A stretch of DNA of 64,000 nt from Setophaga petechia (taxonomy: Eukaryota > Chordata > Aves > Passeriformes > Parulidae), in the NCBI GenBank assembly GCA_024362935.1, contig JANCRA010000003.1, positions 47,777,844-47,841,843 of the forward strand, written 5' to 3'. The notes below the pieces were generated by a model, which saw only the letters and a list, made by a program, of their open reading frames with translations, did no database searches and had not been told where the DNA came from. This document shows positions 46,601 through 58,897 of the stretch, one piece after another (the stretch's first letter is position 1; each line of letters opens with the position of its first letter). Made by a program: the position numbers and the translations under genes.

Positions 46601-49600
46601 CTACTGTGGGTTCTTCAGGATGCGCCCGTGCCTGAAGTCATAGACGTGACGACAGAGGAAAACCAGCTCGGGGTCCGTGTCCTCGGGCACCTTGCGGTGC
46701 AGAGGGGTGGAATACTCCTCCGAGGGAGGAACCATGATGGTTTTCCTGCCCGGGATCCCTTCGACTCGACGCTTTGCCAAGGCACAAAATCTGCAGGGCA
46801 ATCACATCGGAAGAGTTATCAGAGGATCGTGGAATGCTTTGGGTTGGAAGGGACATTAAGGCACATCCAGTCCCACCCCTGCCAAGGGCAGAAACCTTTC
46901 ACTAGGTTCCACATGGACCCTGCCAGTGATGGAGCAGCCAGAGCTTCTCTGAGCCAGGGCCTCACCACCCTCAGAGGGAAGAATTTATTCCTAATATCCC
47001 ATCTATCCCTGCCCTTTGGCAGTGTGAAGTCATTCCCCCTTGTCCTGGCACTTCAGGCCCTTGTAAACAGTCTTTCTCCATTTTTCCTGTAGGCTCCCTT
47101 GAGGTACTTGAAGGGGAAATTAGGTCACTCCAAAGCCTTCACTTTTTTGGGATGAACAAATCCCTATTCTCTCAGCCTTTCCTCATAGGAGAGGTGCTCC
47201 ATCCCTCTGATCAACCTGATGGCCTCCTCTGGACTCGCTCCAACAGGTCCATGTCCTTCCTGTGCTGGGGACCATGAACTCATTCCCTCTCCTGCTGCCT
47301 GTGTCCTGCTGGGAGCCACAACTGCAGCTGCTGGGGGATAAGGGGAAGGGAAGGAATGTGGACAAAGCTTTGTTCAAAGAGAACTCCTGCAGGAAGCAAC
47401 ACAAGTTTGTATTTCCATACTGGTGGATATCGTACAGCACCAAATATGATAGCAATTTAAAGAAAAAAAGGTTTAAAACCTTGTTTTTAATGCTTTGGCC
47501 TAATTTTTGCTAATTAGCCCCTATTAAATGCTTATGAACCAATGTTTAGGAAAACAAAGAATTCAGGATGCCTTCAGGGAACATCTCTCAAAGGTGACCT
47601 GACCCATAAGAGCATGAAAGAATTCCTGCCAGTAGCTGTTCCAGAAGACTGGGGTGTTAGAATGGAAAGGAACTGCTTTGATCCAAAGCTTGGGGATGGG
47701 GGATTTTGTTTGGTTGGCTTTTCTTGGTTTGTTATTCTTGGGGTTAGGTTGGGTTTTTTTGTTTGTTTGGGGTTTTTAAGTGTTCTCAGAAGAAAGATCA
47801 AAATTCAACTTCTAAAGAGTTTGTACACCAGTTTGTGTTTAGAAATTCCAAGAGCAGAGCCCTGGGCAAGGACCAGGCTGAGGAGGAGGCCTCAGGCATC
47901 CCCTCCATGGCAGGGCTGCACAGACCACAAGATGCACCCAGCAGAACTGAGATTTAAAGCACTGGTTTGCCTTATGGGTTTGTGCCAATCCAATTCCCAT
48001 TTTCCTTCAGCTCTGTGCACCCATCACAGGATGGCAGGCTGGAATATGGATGCTGGGAAGTTCCTACTGACAAAGTTGCAATTCAATCACCAACAGCTCA
48101 ACTATAACAGCCCAAGTCACTGCACCAAGGGGTGCTGCTGCCAAAATCCCAGGATGTGGTGTCCAGTATGAATACTGGCACTTGTATCAGCAGGTTTTTT
48201 GTCTGGCACCTGTGTCCAACAAGGGACAGACATATAGGATCTCTTCCTAGCTCACTTAGTTTTCAGCTCCAAGTTCCATATTTTCCTGTACACCTGTTCC
48301 TGTCTTCCTTGAAACCACATGCAGTGGTCATACAAGCATCAATATTTGGGAGTCCCTTGAGAGGAGCACAAAGAGGCTGGGGAAGGGTTTGGAGCACCAG
48401 GAGTAGCTGAGGAAGCTGGGAGGGGCTCAGCCTGTAGAAAAGGAGGCTCAGGGGGGACCTCTGGCTCTCCACAACTCCTTGACAGGAGGGTGCAGCCAGA
48501 GCCTGTCAGGCTCTGCTCCCAGAGAACAACGAACAGGTTGAGAGGAAGCAGTCTCAAGTTGCACCAGGGGAGATTTAGGTTGGATATTGGGAGAATTCCT
48601 TCAGGGAAAGGGTGGCCAGGCTGTGGTGGAGTCCCCATCCCTGGAGGGATTTAAAAGCTATGTGGATGTGGGACTTGGGGGCACAGGCCAGTGGTGGCCT
48701 TGGCAGCTCCAGGGGAACAGCTGGACGCGATGGTCTTAAGGGTTATTTTCCAACCCAAAAGATTCCATGATCCTACACAATCCAGACATGAAATGGATCT
48801 GGAGCAGGAGAAGCCCCCTGCCTGCAGCAGAGCAAGTGTCACTACCCCAGCTCCAGCCACACCACAGCCCGCAGGCTGGGACAGCTGGGCTGGCTGGAAT
48901 AGGCAGGGTGAGAGAGGCTGGAGGCAGGGGGAGCTTTGGGAAGTGCAGCAGGTTCAGAGCTCCACCTACCTGCAGTACTCTGCGAAGGTCAGCACGTAGC
49001 ACTTCTCCTCGATGCAGGCGACGCTGTTCTCGTCCTGGTGCCGCGACGCAAAGATCTCATTCTGTGCGAGGAGAGGAGGGGACAGACAGGTCACCCAGCT
49101 GGCCCGGAGCCCCGGGAGGCACGGCCAGCTCCACACCCTTGCCCAATCAGAGAGGGAATGGGGAGCTCTGCACCTTCACCCATCACCTTAACGTGGAGTC
49201 ACCAAAGCATGCCCATGGTGAATACTCTTCAGAGCCAGTGTCCCACGTAACCCAGATATCTGCCATGTGCTCTGTGCACCACGTTTTATCCAGTAACAGC
49301 GAGCAGAGGACTCTCCCAGTCCTCTGCTCACCCTGCCCAGCACATTTTATGAGACTAAGTGCTCCAATACTCCATGAACTTCCAATGTCACAAAGCTCTT
49401 CAGCAGCAAGGCCATGGCTGGCTGCCCCCCTCAGTCTCCCCTTTCCTCCTGAATGCTCTAATCCATCTTTATATCTTAAAAACATAAAGAAACCCTTTTT
49501 ATCCAACTGCTTCCTCCTCCCAATTAAATTAAAAAGGCTGGTTTAGTGAGAGAAGCAGCAACAGCCTTTTTCAGAATCATGGAATAGAATCCTGCTACGG

Positions 49601-52600
49601 TTTGGGTTGGTAGAGGCCTTAAGGATCATCTCATTCCACCGCCTGCCATGGGCAGGGACACCTTCCACTAGCCCAGGTTGCTTCAAGCCCCATCCAACTT
49701 GGCCTGGAACACATCCAGGGAGGATCAGCCACAACCTCTACTGGCAAGCTTCTCTTCAAGTTTTCCCAGAGTAATTTAGGGAATTTGGCTCTACAGCAGG
49801 CAGGATTGGTTATACACAAGGTAACCCAGATAGAGCCTCTGAGAGGAATTTCAGGTATGGTTAGATCAGCAGAGATGATCTCTGGGAACATGGATGCCCT
49901 GCACAAGTCTGGAAGCACTCCCTGCAGGCTCCCTTTCTGCTTTGCTGGAAGGGAAAACTCACAAAAGGGTGAACATCTGGGGACAGGGTTGATAGGGACA
50001 CTGGGAATGCCACACCTGCCTTCTGCACCTTGGGGTTCTGGTTTACTCCTGGAGTCAAAACTACCTGAGTCACCCTGGCAAGCCTGGCCCAGCCCTCAGC
50101 CCAAGCTCTCTCTTGTTTGAAGAATTGTGTAATTTAAATGGGTTTGCAAAAACGTGGCTTAATTCCTCCTGGCATTCTCCCTGGACTGAAACACAACTGG
50201 ATACACTCACCTTTCATTTATAAAGTGCCACATTTTGGTTTAGAAACTTACCTGTACCCTGCAAATGAAGCAGTTACAATTCCCTGGCTGCTCTCAAACA
50301 CTCCCTCCCTTTTTATTTTAAAAAGTAATGGAAATTAAGAAAGCTTTTAAAATTGGGTTGAACACAGCAGTGAATTCTTCAGTCCCAGTTAAAACCAGCT
50401 TGTTCTGTCACCCAACACAAGCCCATGCAAAGCAGAGCAAGGCGTGAAGTCACAGTGATTCACACGTTTTTTCCTTTAAAAAGCAACTCCATTATCCTGG
50501 CACAGCATCCTCAAGCCAGACTTTAGTTCTCAGCATAAATCTATGCAGGCCAAGGATGATGCATCCACGTTTCTGTACAAAACTAACACGTTTTTGGAGT
50601 TTAAGAAGCAGATTAAGGGATTTATTAAAAGGCAGCACATGACACAGGGACTTCAGTTTCCTGCAAAATGGCAGCAGGAGCTTTTGCATCAGGCTCTGCA
50701 GTCCTGTAGGAATTAGAATGTGCTTTTGGAAAGGTGTCTGATCTTGATTCTGTATAAACTTATTCTTCCTTATTCTTAAGGTAACAGTCAAAATTACTTT
50801 TTACTTAGTATGTGGAATTTTCTCAGATTAAAGGGAGAAACATCAACACTCAGCAGTTTCTGTTAGAGCCTCCACGTAAGGAACTCAGCAGCTTTTTTGA
50901 GAGCCCAGATTTTCTCCACAGGACAACAAATCTGGGGGAAAAGTCCAACTATAGGACACCACCACTCAACACATCTGGCAGCAGCTGCATCACAGCCAAG
51001 AGCGCTCTGCTGTACTGAGCTGGAGGCCACCCAGGAATGCAGGGAGATGTTGGGGCAGTGCCCCTCTCCTGCAGGAGCACAGAGAGCCCGGGATGCCCTG
51101 CCCCACGGGGACTCACCTGGTGCATGCTGGGGTTGCGGCCTCCCTGAGTGTGCTCTGGTCTGTAATACCACAGGAGGCTCATCATCAGCTCCCCTGCAAC
51201 AGCACAGATGAAAACAAGTCAAGCCTCAGCTTTCTCCGAGTGTTTTCCTACTCATTCCCGGCTTCCTCCTGCTGCTCCATCCCTTTCATTCCCACAGTGC
51301 TCACGGAGAGGCAGCTGTGGCTGATAAATATTTCATGCTGAACTAGGTGTCCCTTTGTTACAGCAAGAAGCTGCATGGAGTCGCTTTTCCACTACACTTT
51401 CGCCTCCTTCTACTCAGGTTACAATATCCCAAGGAAGTCAGGCACAAAAAACTCCCCAAAGATTCAAAAATTGAATGTTTTCACCTGCAAAAAAAAAATC
51501 CATTCAGCACACAAGCTGGAAAAGATGCTCATCCAAAGGTGGGAACTTGCAGCATTGATTCCCAGGTTCAAGGCAGAATTGCTGGTGCACTGACACAACC
51601 ACACTGGGCCTCACCACGCCTCGATTTGTGTCTTTTACACAGAATTTTTGGGGTTTCTTTTCCCCCTTTAAAGCATGACCTCTACTTTAAAGCATTTGGC
51701 TCAGCAGCCTTGGCTCAGGGATTGCCAGTCAGACACCAGATCCCACCATAAGGCCCCACAACTCCCATCCCCAGCTCTACTGGGGTCCATCAGAGCTGCT
51801 GCAGAAGAGCCCTGTTCCCAACAGCTCCCAGACCAGATGTTGGATTGGAGCAAACAGAAGCTCCCCCGATGTTTGAGCAATGAAATAATACAGGAGAGGG
51901 CTGCTAAGATGGGCACTTGGCAAATATTCCGTGCTTCCATATCCAGGAAGATTTCCATTTATCAGCCCCAGATGAGTGATTAAGGAGCATTTCAGTTCCT
52001 AAACAATCCAAATGGAAGCCATGGTGCTCATCTCCTCTCCATCACCCTGATACCCGAACCAGCCTGCAGCTCTCCCTAGATCCATTCCCTCCCCGCTTCC
52101 AGCTCTCTCTGTCGAGCACACACACACACATACTCTGCTGGCACAGTACCTGTCTTGGGGTCCTCCCAGAGTGCAGAGATCTTGGCGACGTAGGGCATGG
52201 ATTTCTTGCGGGGCCCGGATTTGAGGAGCACGGTGTCCCGCACCCGGATGATCTCCCCATCCCTCTCCACAGCCTGGTAGCTCTTGCGCACGGCCGGCTC
52301 CGGCTCGTTCTGCACACACAGGAACCAAAACAACCCAGTCAGCAGGCAAAGGGCGACTTCATGGTCCTCCTCCATAGTGCTGGCTCACCAGGGGGACAGC
52401 ACAACTCACAAAAGCCCTAATTGCTGAAATTAATACTCTGATTTCAAATGAAAACACACTCGCTCCTTCCATTCTGCACGCAAAACCACAATCTTCAGGA
52501 AAATCACCTTTCCACCTGCCTACCTGGAGGCTTGCTGCTCCTTCCCATTCAAAGGCACAGAAAACTGTTTTGAATGCTGTTTCTCTGATACAAACATGGA

Positions 52601-55600
52601 AAAAACCAATAAAACATGAGGTATTTGACAAAAGCAGGGCAGGGAGTGGCAGGGAGGCCATGGCACAAAGCCTTCCTTAGCAGGACTGCCAATGATTCCT
52701 TTGTACCCTCTGACAGTACAAAATAATCACTTTTGGGACTATGAACCAAGCGTTTTCAGCTTGCTTTTGCTCTGAGTTTCATTTCAGAGTGCCTGAGCAG
52801 GATGGTTTAACCTCCTGCCAGATCTCCCAGGCAGGATTGGAAGCATCTTAAGGAGATTAACGCCTTGCTGCTCCTTTGGGGCGTGACAGCCTGAAGGATG
52901 GATGCACAAGGCCAGTCCCTGGCCTTGACAGGCTTCATTCTGGCACAGTCCTTGGCACCTGGACACGGTCCCAAAGACTAAAGCTCCAAAACTTGCCCTG
53001 GCTGCTGCTCTCAGCAGCCTGAGGTTGTGCCACCACACCAAGCAGCAGCACAGATCCTGCCTGGACCATGGCCCTCCTTCCTCCTGACATCTACTGCACT
53101 TCAGTGCCTTGTCCCACCTTCCCAGACACCACGTGGGGCCCCTTTCAAGCTCTTATGCTTTAATAAGATGAAGGATATTGCCTTCTCTCACAATTGAAAC
53201 AGACTTGACTGGACCTAATTGAATTCTCTGGCAGGAAATCTCCCATCTTACAGGAAGCAGTCTCTGCCCCTGAACGCAACAAATGGGAAAGTACAGACAG
53301 GAAATCCCTGGAGAAGCAACTGGTTGTGCCACCATGCAAGTTACAAGAAAGGGGATTTTGGTTGCTAGAAAAATTCCACCTGGGAGCCACTATACTGTCT
53401 CAGTCCTCTGTGTGCTGGGAAATCCTTGTGGGGCTACAGATACCCTAAGTGAGAGCCACCTTATGAGAGCTGCCGCTAGATGTGCCCCTTATAACTGAGG
53501 CTACAACAACCCTCAGCTTCTCAGACAGGTTTGCCCTACCCAAGAGAAAGCAGCTGGAGGATGATCCCAGTAGGATGGACTCCCATGTGCCTCAGGTGCC
53601 ACCCTTGTACATGCCAGAGCTGGGAGGATCCGTCACCTTTGAGCTGAGGCCAGCACAGGAGCAGCAGGTTCTCCTCCCCTCCCAAACCACACCGTGCAAG
53701 GTAACACCAGGACATGCAGGGAACAGAGCCAGCAGTGCCTCTGCTCCCATCAGAATTCCACCGGGAGGTTCTAGACAGCACCTAGTGACCATCTCCAGAT
53801 GGAAGAGGGCCCCACAACTCCCAAGCCTTCATGCCTGGAGGTTCCCAGGCGGCCGTCCCCGCCCAGCCCCAGTGCTCAGACACCTACCACGACGTAGACG
53901 GCCTTCTCGCAGGCCGTGCCCACGGGGATCCAGCCGTTGGTGGCTCTGCGCCGCCCGATCCGCTGCTGCTTGGGGTGGGAGTGGCCGCCCGCCGCTTTGC
54001 TGTTGGAGGCGTGCAGGCAGCCTGGAGTATTCCGCAGCCCCGACTTGGAGCCGCTGGGGGGCTTGGAGCTCTGAGGACATTCTCGGGCCATGGTCTGAGG
54101 GTCAGAGTTGGGGGTCTGCAGGTGAGGAACGGGCTCTGCAGCTGGCGGCACGCTGGGCACGGGACATCCTGAGAGCGGGTGGGCAGGCGACGCGGGGTGT
54201 CCTGCCACCGGGATTGTGAGGTTCAGCTGGTCCAGAGACTTGCAGCCTTCTAAGGGAAGGGAAGAAACGAGTCACGGATCTCATCTGGAACATAAAGCAA
54301 CTACACAGCCGGGACTGTCCCACACCGTGGCCGCTTTTGCCCGAAATCCCCTTTATTGCATTATAGCTGTAAAGACTCTCCAGGCTGTAATTTCATTTTG
54401 CACTGTCACTGGATTGTAAAAGCAAAGCCATTTCCGAGCTTGCGTGTTCCAGTGCTCCGCAGATGACACTGCACCACAACAAACCCATCTGAATCCCAAG
54501 TAATGCCAGCCAGGAATACACACAAGGCTGGCCAGTGTCCAAAGCAGTTCCAGCCTGTCAATATGTATAAAAGAAATAAAAGGCTTATCGAAACAATGAG
54601 AAGGATTAAATCACGCTGCCAAAAGCAGACAGCTTCTTTCAAAAAGCCAAATTCTACTAATCAGGGAAAATTGAGAAGATTCTCCAAATTAAGTCCAGAA
54701 AGATGAAACAAGGTGGAACACAACCACAAGATGCTGCATCCTCAGCAAAACTGTGTCCCTGCAGCAGTCACAGGAACCTCAGCAGGTTGGAATTTGGCTG
54801 ACGCTGCCTCTCAGAGCATCCCAGAAATACATTGTTCCACTCAGGAGTCACAAACAAGTCTCAACCCAGGCCAAGGGAAGAACCAATTGTAATTATGCCC
54901 TATCAGCAGGAACAGAGCTCCTGGACCAATACACCATGCACCCTGTTCCCTAATGGGAGACTGTGCTTTTTGGGGTGACTGAAGCACAGCTCCAGTCAGG
55001 CTCCAGGAGATGCCTCAGACCAGAGCTTACAAATCTGAAGAGAGAATTCTACCCAAAGCCACACAGCTCCAGTCAAAGAACTGCTGGGACTCCTGCCTCC
55101 CCACCTTACCCTCCCTAAGGGCTTCAGCCAAGCCACTCTGGAGCTGTGAGTGCAAGGGATGCCACAGATCATCCTAATCAATCAATCAATCAATCAAATC
55201 AAATCAACCCCATGTAGCAAATGCCACAAGAACCCCAGGCACTGGCAGGCACAAGACACATGGAACAAGGAATCACCTTTCAGGTATTTTGCTTACAAAA
55301 GCAACTTTTAAGCTTGAGCTAGAGCAAGATAAAGCTTCACAAAAATCTTTACTGAACGTCAGAGCCCTGGTGCAGAACTGCTCTTGCTGACACCCCTGGG
55401 ACTCCTTCCTTGGTCACACACACTTCCAGCCTCTCCAACGGCACTGGCACTAAAGCAGCTCTCACAGCCTGTCTCAGCTCCTCTCCACCACTCTGCTTCC
55501 ACACTGCCCAACCACTGCCCAAGATCACAGCCCAGCCCCTCGATTTGTACCACACAGACACTGATATTTCCCTACAAACACCTGGAAGACACCAAATCAG

Positions 55601-58600
55601 ACAGATGTAACACACAGCATTTGGCATGTCAGGCTGGATCCCTGTCTGATGGGAGCCTGCTGCTTGCAGCCAAAGTGCTCCTTCAGTTCACTCCAGAGAA
55701 GGAAAATATTTCAGAGGTGCATAATTATATAGAAATCAATCCCTAAGGCACCATTAATATTCTCTGAGACCTCCTTATATTCTTCAATCCACAAACCAAA
55801 ATCTCAATGATTCTGGTGTTATAGGTTTTTAAATCTAAGTTGTCCCCAGCAAGGGAGATCTCAGCAGCACGGTGACACACTAGCAAATACCCACTCCTGG
55901 AACTGCTGCTGTCCTCACCAGCACCAGGAGAAATCACAGGGAGAACTGAGCTCTGGAAAATACTCTGTCTGCACTGCCTGCATCCTTCTGACTGCACAAA
56001 ATCAGAGGCACTAGCATGCAAAAGCTGAGGAACAAAGTAGACTGGTATGACCTCGGGGCACTACACAAAAACTGTCAGGCAAGAACACACTGCTGAGCTG
56101 GTTGTCTTGTGAGCATTCCCCTTTCAAGAGCTCTGAAGCCACCAGCAAGCCCTGTCTGGCTGCTGCTGTAGGAAGCAGCACCATGACAGCAGGGATATTT
56201 CAGGAAAATAGAAATTACACTTCAACCAAACACTCCTGAGCTTCAGCAGCTTCCTACAACGGAAGATGACAAAGCCTCGCTTGAACCAAAACTCCATCCA
56301 CCTACCTGAAAATCTGTTCTCAGTGGGTAAGTCATGCCAGCTCTTGGCTGGAACACGTGGTTAGTGGAAAGATCCCACGTTGGCACTCCCAGCAGCTGGA
56401 GAGCAGCCTCCTCTACAGACCAACTGTTTGCAGCACTGTCCAGCCTGGCGTTACACACAGCACCGGTGTCTGATAACCCCCACACAGTACTCCACTTTTA
56501 AATATTTAAAAAGATATTTTTCAATGGCAGAGGCAAAGCTCCAAGATAAAACAGGAAGTCTGAAAAGCAGGCGGGGACAGAGGAGAGCCACGCCGATAAA
56601 GATATTTCCATACCCCCTCACCCCTCCTCATTCCAGCGCTTCATTGTCAGACAGAGAGCAAAGATGGGCTCAAGAATTCCCAAACTAACAGCGTGCCTGG
56701 CACTTAGACCACCACAGTGAAACTCTCTATGCAGCCCTGCCAGCTCTGATCAATCCATGGAATCCAAAAAGCCTGCAGCCCCCAGCTGGCACTACTAGAG
56801 TCTAACAGCAGAGGCAATGCCTGCTTTTCCACAGGCTCTGAGGGGATGCCTCAGCCCCCAGAGTGAGGCTTTGGGACGGGAGGAGTAACTCATCCTGGTG
56901 TGCTCCCCACCCTCAGCTCAGCGTGGCACAGCGGGATGGCGTGCAGGAACTGAACCCTGCTCGTTTTACACAGATCAAAGCTCAGCCTCAGCTCCAGCGT
57001 GACAAACCGTGAGTCAACTTCTCGCTGCCAAAATCCTTTCACCGATTCTCTGCTTTCCACACCAACAAGACCTTTCAGTGGGAAAAACCCCCCGGGCAAA
57101 AAAACGGGAGAAGGGGAGGTGGAAGGCGGATCCCTTCCAAGCCGCAGCTCGGCTGTGGAGCTGAGAACTGCTCGCAGAGGGAACCAGCCTCCAGGCAAGC
57201 AGGCACCGCGCCGAGCCACCCTCTTCTCCCAGGAACGCCAGCCGGGATTTGCGTGCACTTTGCACCTTACCTGCTGCAAAAGGCATTTTGTAGGGGTAGC
57301 TGCTCCGTCCCGCATGCACGCTGCCGATCCTGCCCTCCGGCACATGCACCACGCCGCAGACGCTGTAGCTGCTCACGGCTGCTCCCTCCCCGCAGCAGTA
57401 CGGAGAGCTGCACCAGTGCAGGGGCTGGAAATGAGCACCTGATGGCAAGGAACCGGAAGATACCAGGAGCCCCTCGCAGGTCGCAGCCTGCGACAGCTCG
57501 TCCTTGGGATAAATGGAGCAGGGGGAATAGCCACTGTATCCGCTTTGGCCGTAATAAACATAAAACCCGTTCAACGGAGTCAGATCTGAGGATTCAAAGA
57601 GACATCCACAATCCGCGTGATTCCCGGGCACAGGCAAGGGAGGGAACTGCTGCACGGGAAAGGAAGGCTGATGAAATTCCTGTTTGGGGGTTGGGGATTT
57701 CTCTCCAGGTCTTCCATACTCCGGCTTCATGGAAGCTTGTCCTCCCATGAGCAAAGGCAGTCTGTGGTAGAAGCCCTCCGTGCTGGCGTAGGAGCCAGAC
57801 AGTGACTCGTAGGGGACGGGCTCTGTTGTCCCATAGAGCCTGGAAGAGTCCCGCTGCTCCCCTTTCCCAAACGTGCCCAGGGTCTGGCCTTGCCAGCCGT
57901 GCTGCCCATCCATTTTTAAGCTAGCCACTTCCTTCTTGGATTTGACACAGTTCTTCCGTCCGGCTTTGGCCCATTTGAGTGTAGATTTCGAACAGTGGTT
58001 CTCAGACTTTCCCTCCCCATCCGATTTACTCCTCTGTTTCAGGGGGTGGTCTTTCTCGTGGGTCAGCTTTAGGAAGGCCACAGCATTCAGGCTGGCCAGT
58101 CTCTTTGGGGTGGGATGGTAGGAGATGGCACCATCCTCCCTCTTTGCCCCATCATCAAAGACCTCATCCAGCGAATGCTCACAGCTATTGCATTTCTGAC
58201 TGGCCTCATGCCGGTTCTTTCCTTTCCCTGTTTTCACAGCCGGTTTTTCCAGGGCAGGCCAGTTGTCACCGGCTTTGCACTGCAAGCCCTTGAGGGTACA
58301 GTCCCCAGCAGCCTTCCCAGAGTCCCTGCGGAAGCGCCTGCCGGATAACAAGCCATCGTCCCGTTCGAACAGGAGGTTGTTCACCGCCTCGGCGTTCAGC
58401 GAGGCCAGCCGGCGCTTCCTGGGCTCCGAGGGAGCAGGATCAAAGTCCTGCTCCGGCCCAGGATAAGTTACTGTGCACTTCTCCCCGGATGAGTCACTCT
58501 TGCCCGCTCCCACAGGCTGAACTTGTTCCGAGAACAAAGCAGATCCCAAACCCTCAACCCAGCTGGCAAGGTGCTTTTTTTTACAGCTCGGGGTCTGCTT

Positions 58601-58897
58601 GGACAGAGAGCCAGCCACATCCTCCAGCCTGGTGAGGAGGACCTTGCAGGTCTTTTTGCTCACCGAGGGGAGCAGCCGCCTCCGCAGCGGGTACGTCTTT
58701 CGCACTTCGCGCAAACTCTTGCTTTTGTTATTCCCTACAAACCCACTGGGACACTTTGGAGCCTTCGAGGCATCTCCATCCCGCTGCTCTGCGTTGGCCC
58801 TGTCCATCCTCCTGCTGCCTGTTGGCGACGAGGCCTGGCCAGCAGAACCAGCTGGATGTTTCAGAAGGAAAAGTTGTTTTTTCCGGGCATGCGTCAT
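46601..58897 (-). CDS. BAHD1: BAH domain-containing protein 1, heterochromatin factor
   Basis: Six coding exons on the minus strand: 58897-57271, 54249-53888, 52309-52150, 51193-51117, 49061-48970 and 46790-46601 (stop TAG). All junctions are GT-AG and the sum is 2508 nt, 835 aa; human BAHD1 is about 780. It is a nuclear silencing factor that recruits HDAC-containing and other repressors, and its BAH domain reads H3K27me3. Seen: a basic N-terminus starting MTHARKK; two copies of a KRLASLNA motif (about residues 157 and 264); a Tyr/Pro/Ser-rich centre with PLLMGGQAS and [10 protein letters not shown]; then [20 protein letters not shown] in exon 2 of the list; and the BAH domain from about residue 678 ([12 protein letters not shown]) through [23 protein letters not shown] and [21 protein letters not shown] to the end. 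The first coding exon has its acceptor at 58916-58915, so the 5' UTR exon lies upstream, probably outside the window. CR1 copies sit in introns 4 and 5. Confidence 0.97.
46823..47270 (-). mobile_element. CR1 fragment in the last BAHD1 intron
   Basis: Antisense CR1 in the intron 46791-48969, starting only about 33 bp from the last exon's edge: 'tttgggttggaagggacatt', 'cagagcttctctgagccagg', 'gtcctggcacttcaggccct', 'cctctggactcgctccaaca' and 'ccttcctgtgctgggg'. It is one of the longest copies here. Confidence 0.92.
47271..48351. other. BAHD1 last intron, unique part
   Basis: No coding feature. A T/G-rich stretch at about 47700-47790 (TTTGTTTGG and TTGGGTTTTT units) is low complexity. Confidence 0.5.
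48352..48777 (+). mobile_element. CR1 fragment in the last BAHD1 intron, opposite orientation
   Basis: Sense CR1 of a longer subfamily: 'aggaggctcaggggggacct', 'gggagatttaggttggatat', 'ccctggagggatttaaaagc', then 'tccaacccaaaagattccat' at the 3' end. It faces the CR1 at 46823-47270. Confidence 0.9.
49575..49745 (-). mobile_element. CR1 fragment in BAHD1 intron 49062-51116
   Basis: Antisense CR1 3' end: 'tttgggttggtagaggcctt', 'ctgccatgggcagggacacc', 'cccatccaacttggcctgga'. The rest of this intron shows no feature. Confidence 0.9.
51194..53887. other. BAHD1 introns flanking exon 52150-52309
   Basis: Two introns (51194-52149 and 52310-53887). No CR1 and no other coding region recognised; a short (CA)n run lies just beyond the exon at about 52119-52132. 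Confidence 0.5.
54250..57270. other. BAHD1 intron between first two coding exons
   Basis: About 3 kb without CR1 or recognised coding sequence. It holds an (AATC)n microsatellite at 55176-55206. The lack of CR1 is notable in a window otherwise dense with it. Confidence 0.5.
55176..55206. repeat. (AATC)n microsatellite
   Basis: About five AATC units passing into AAATC units. Confidence 0.9.
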
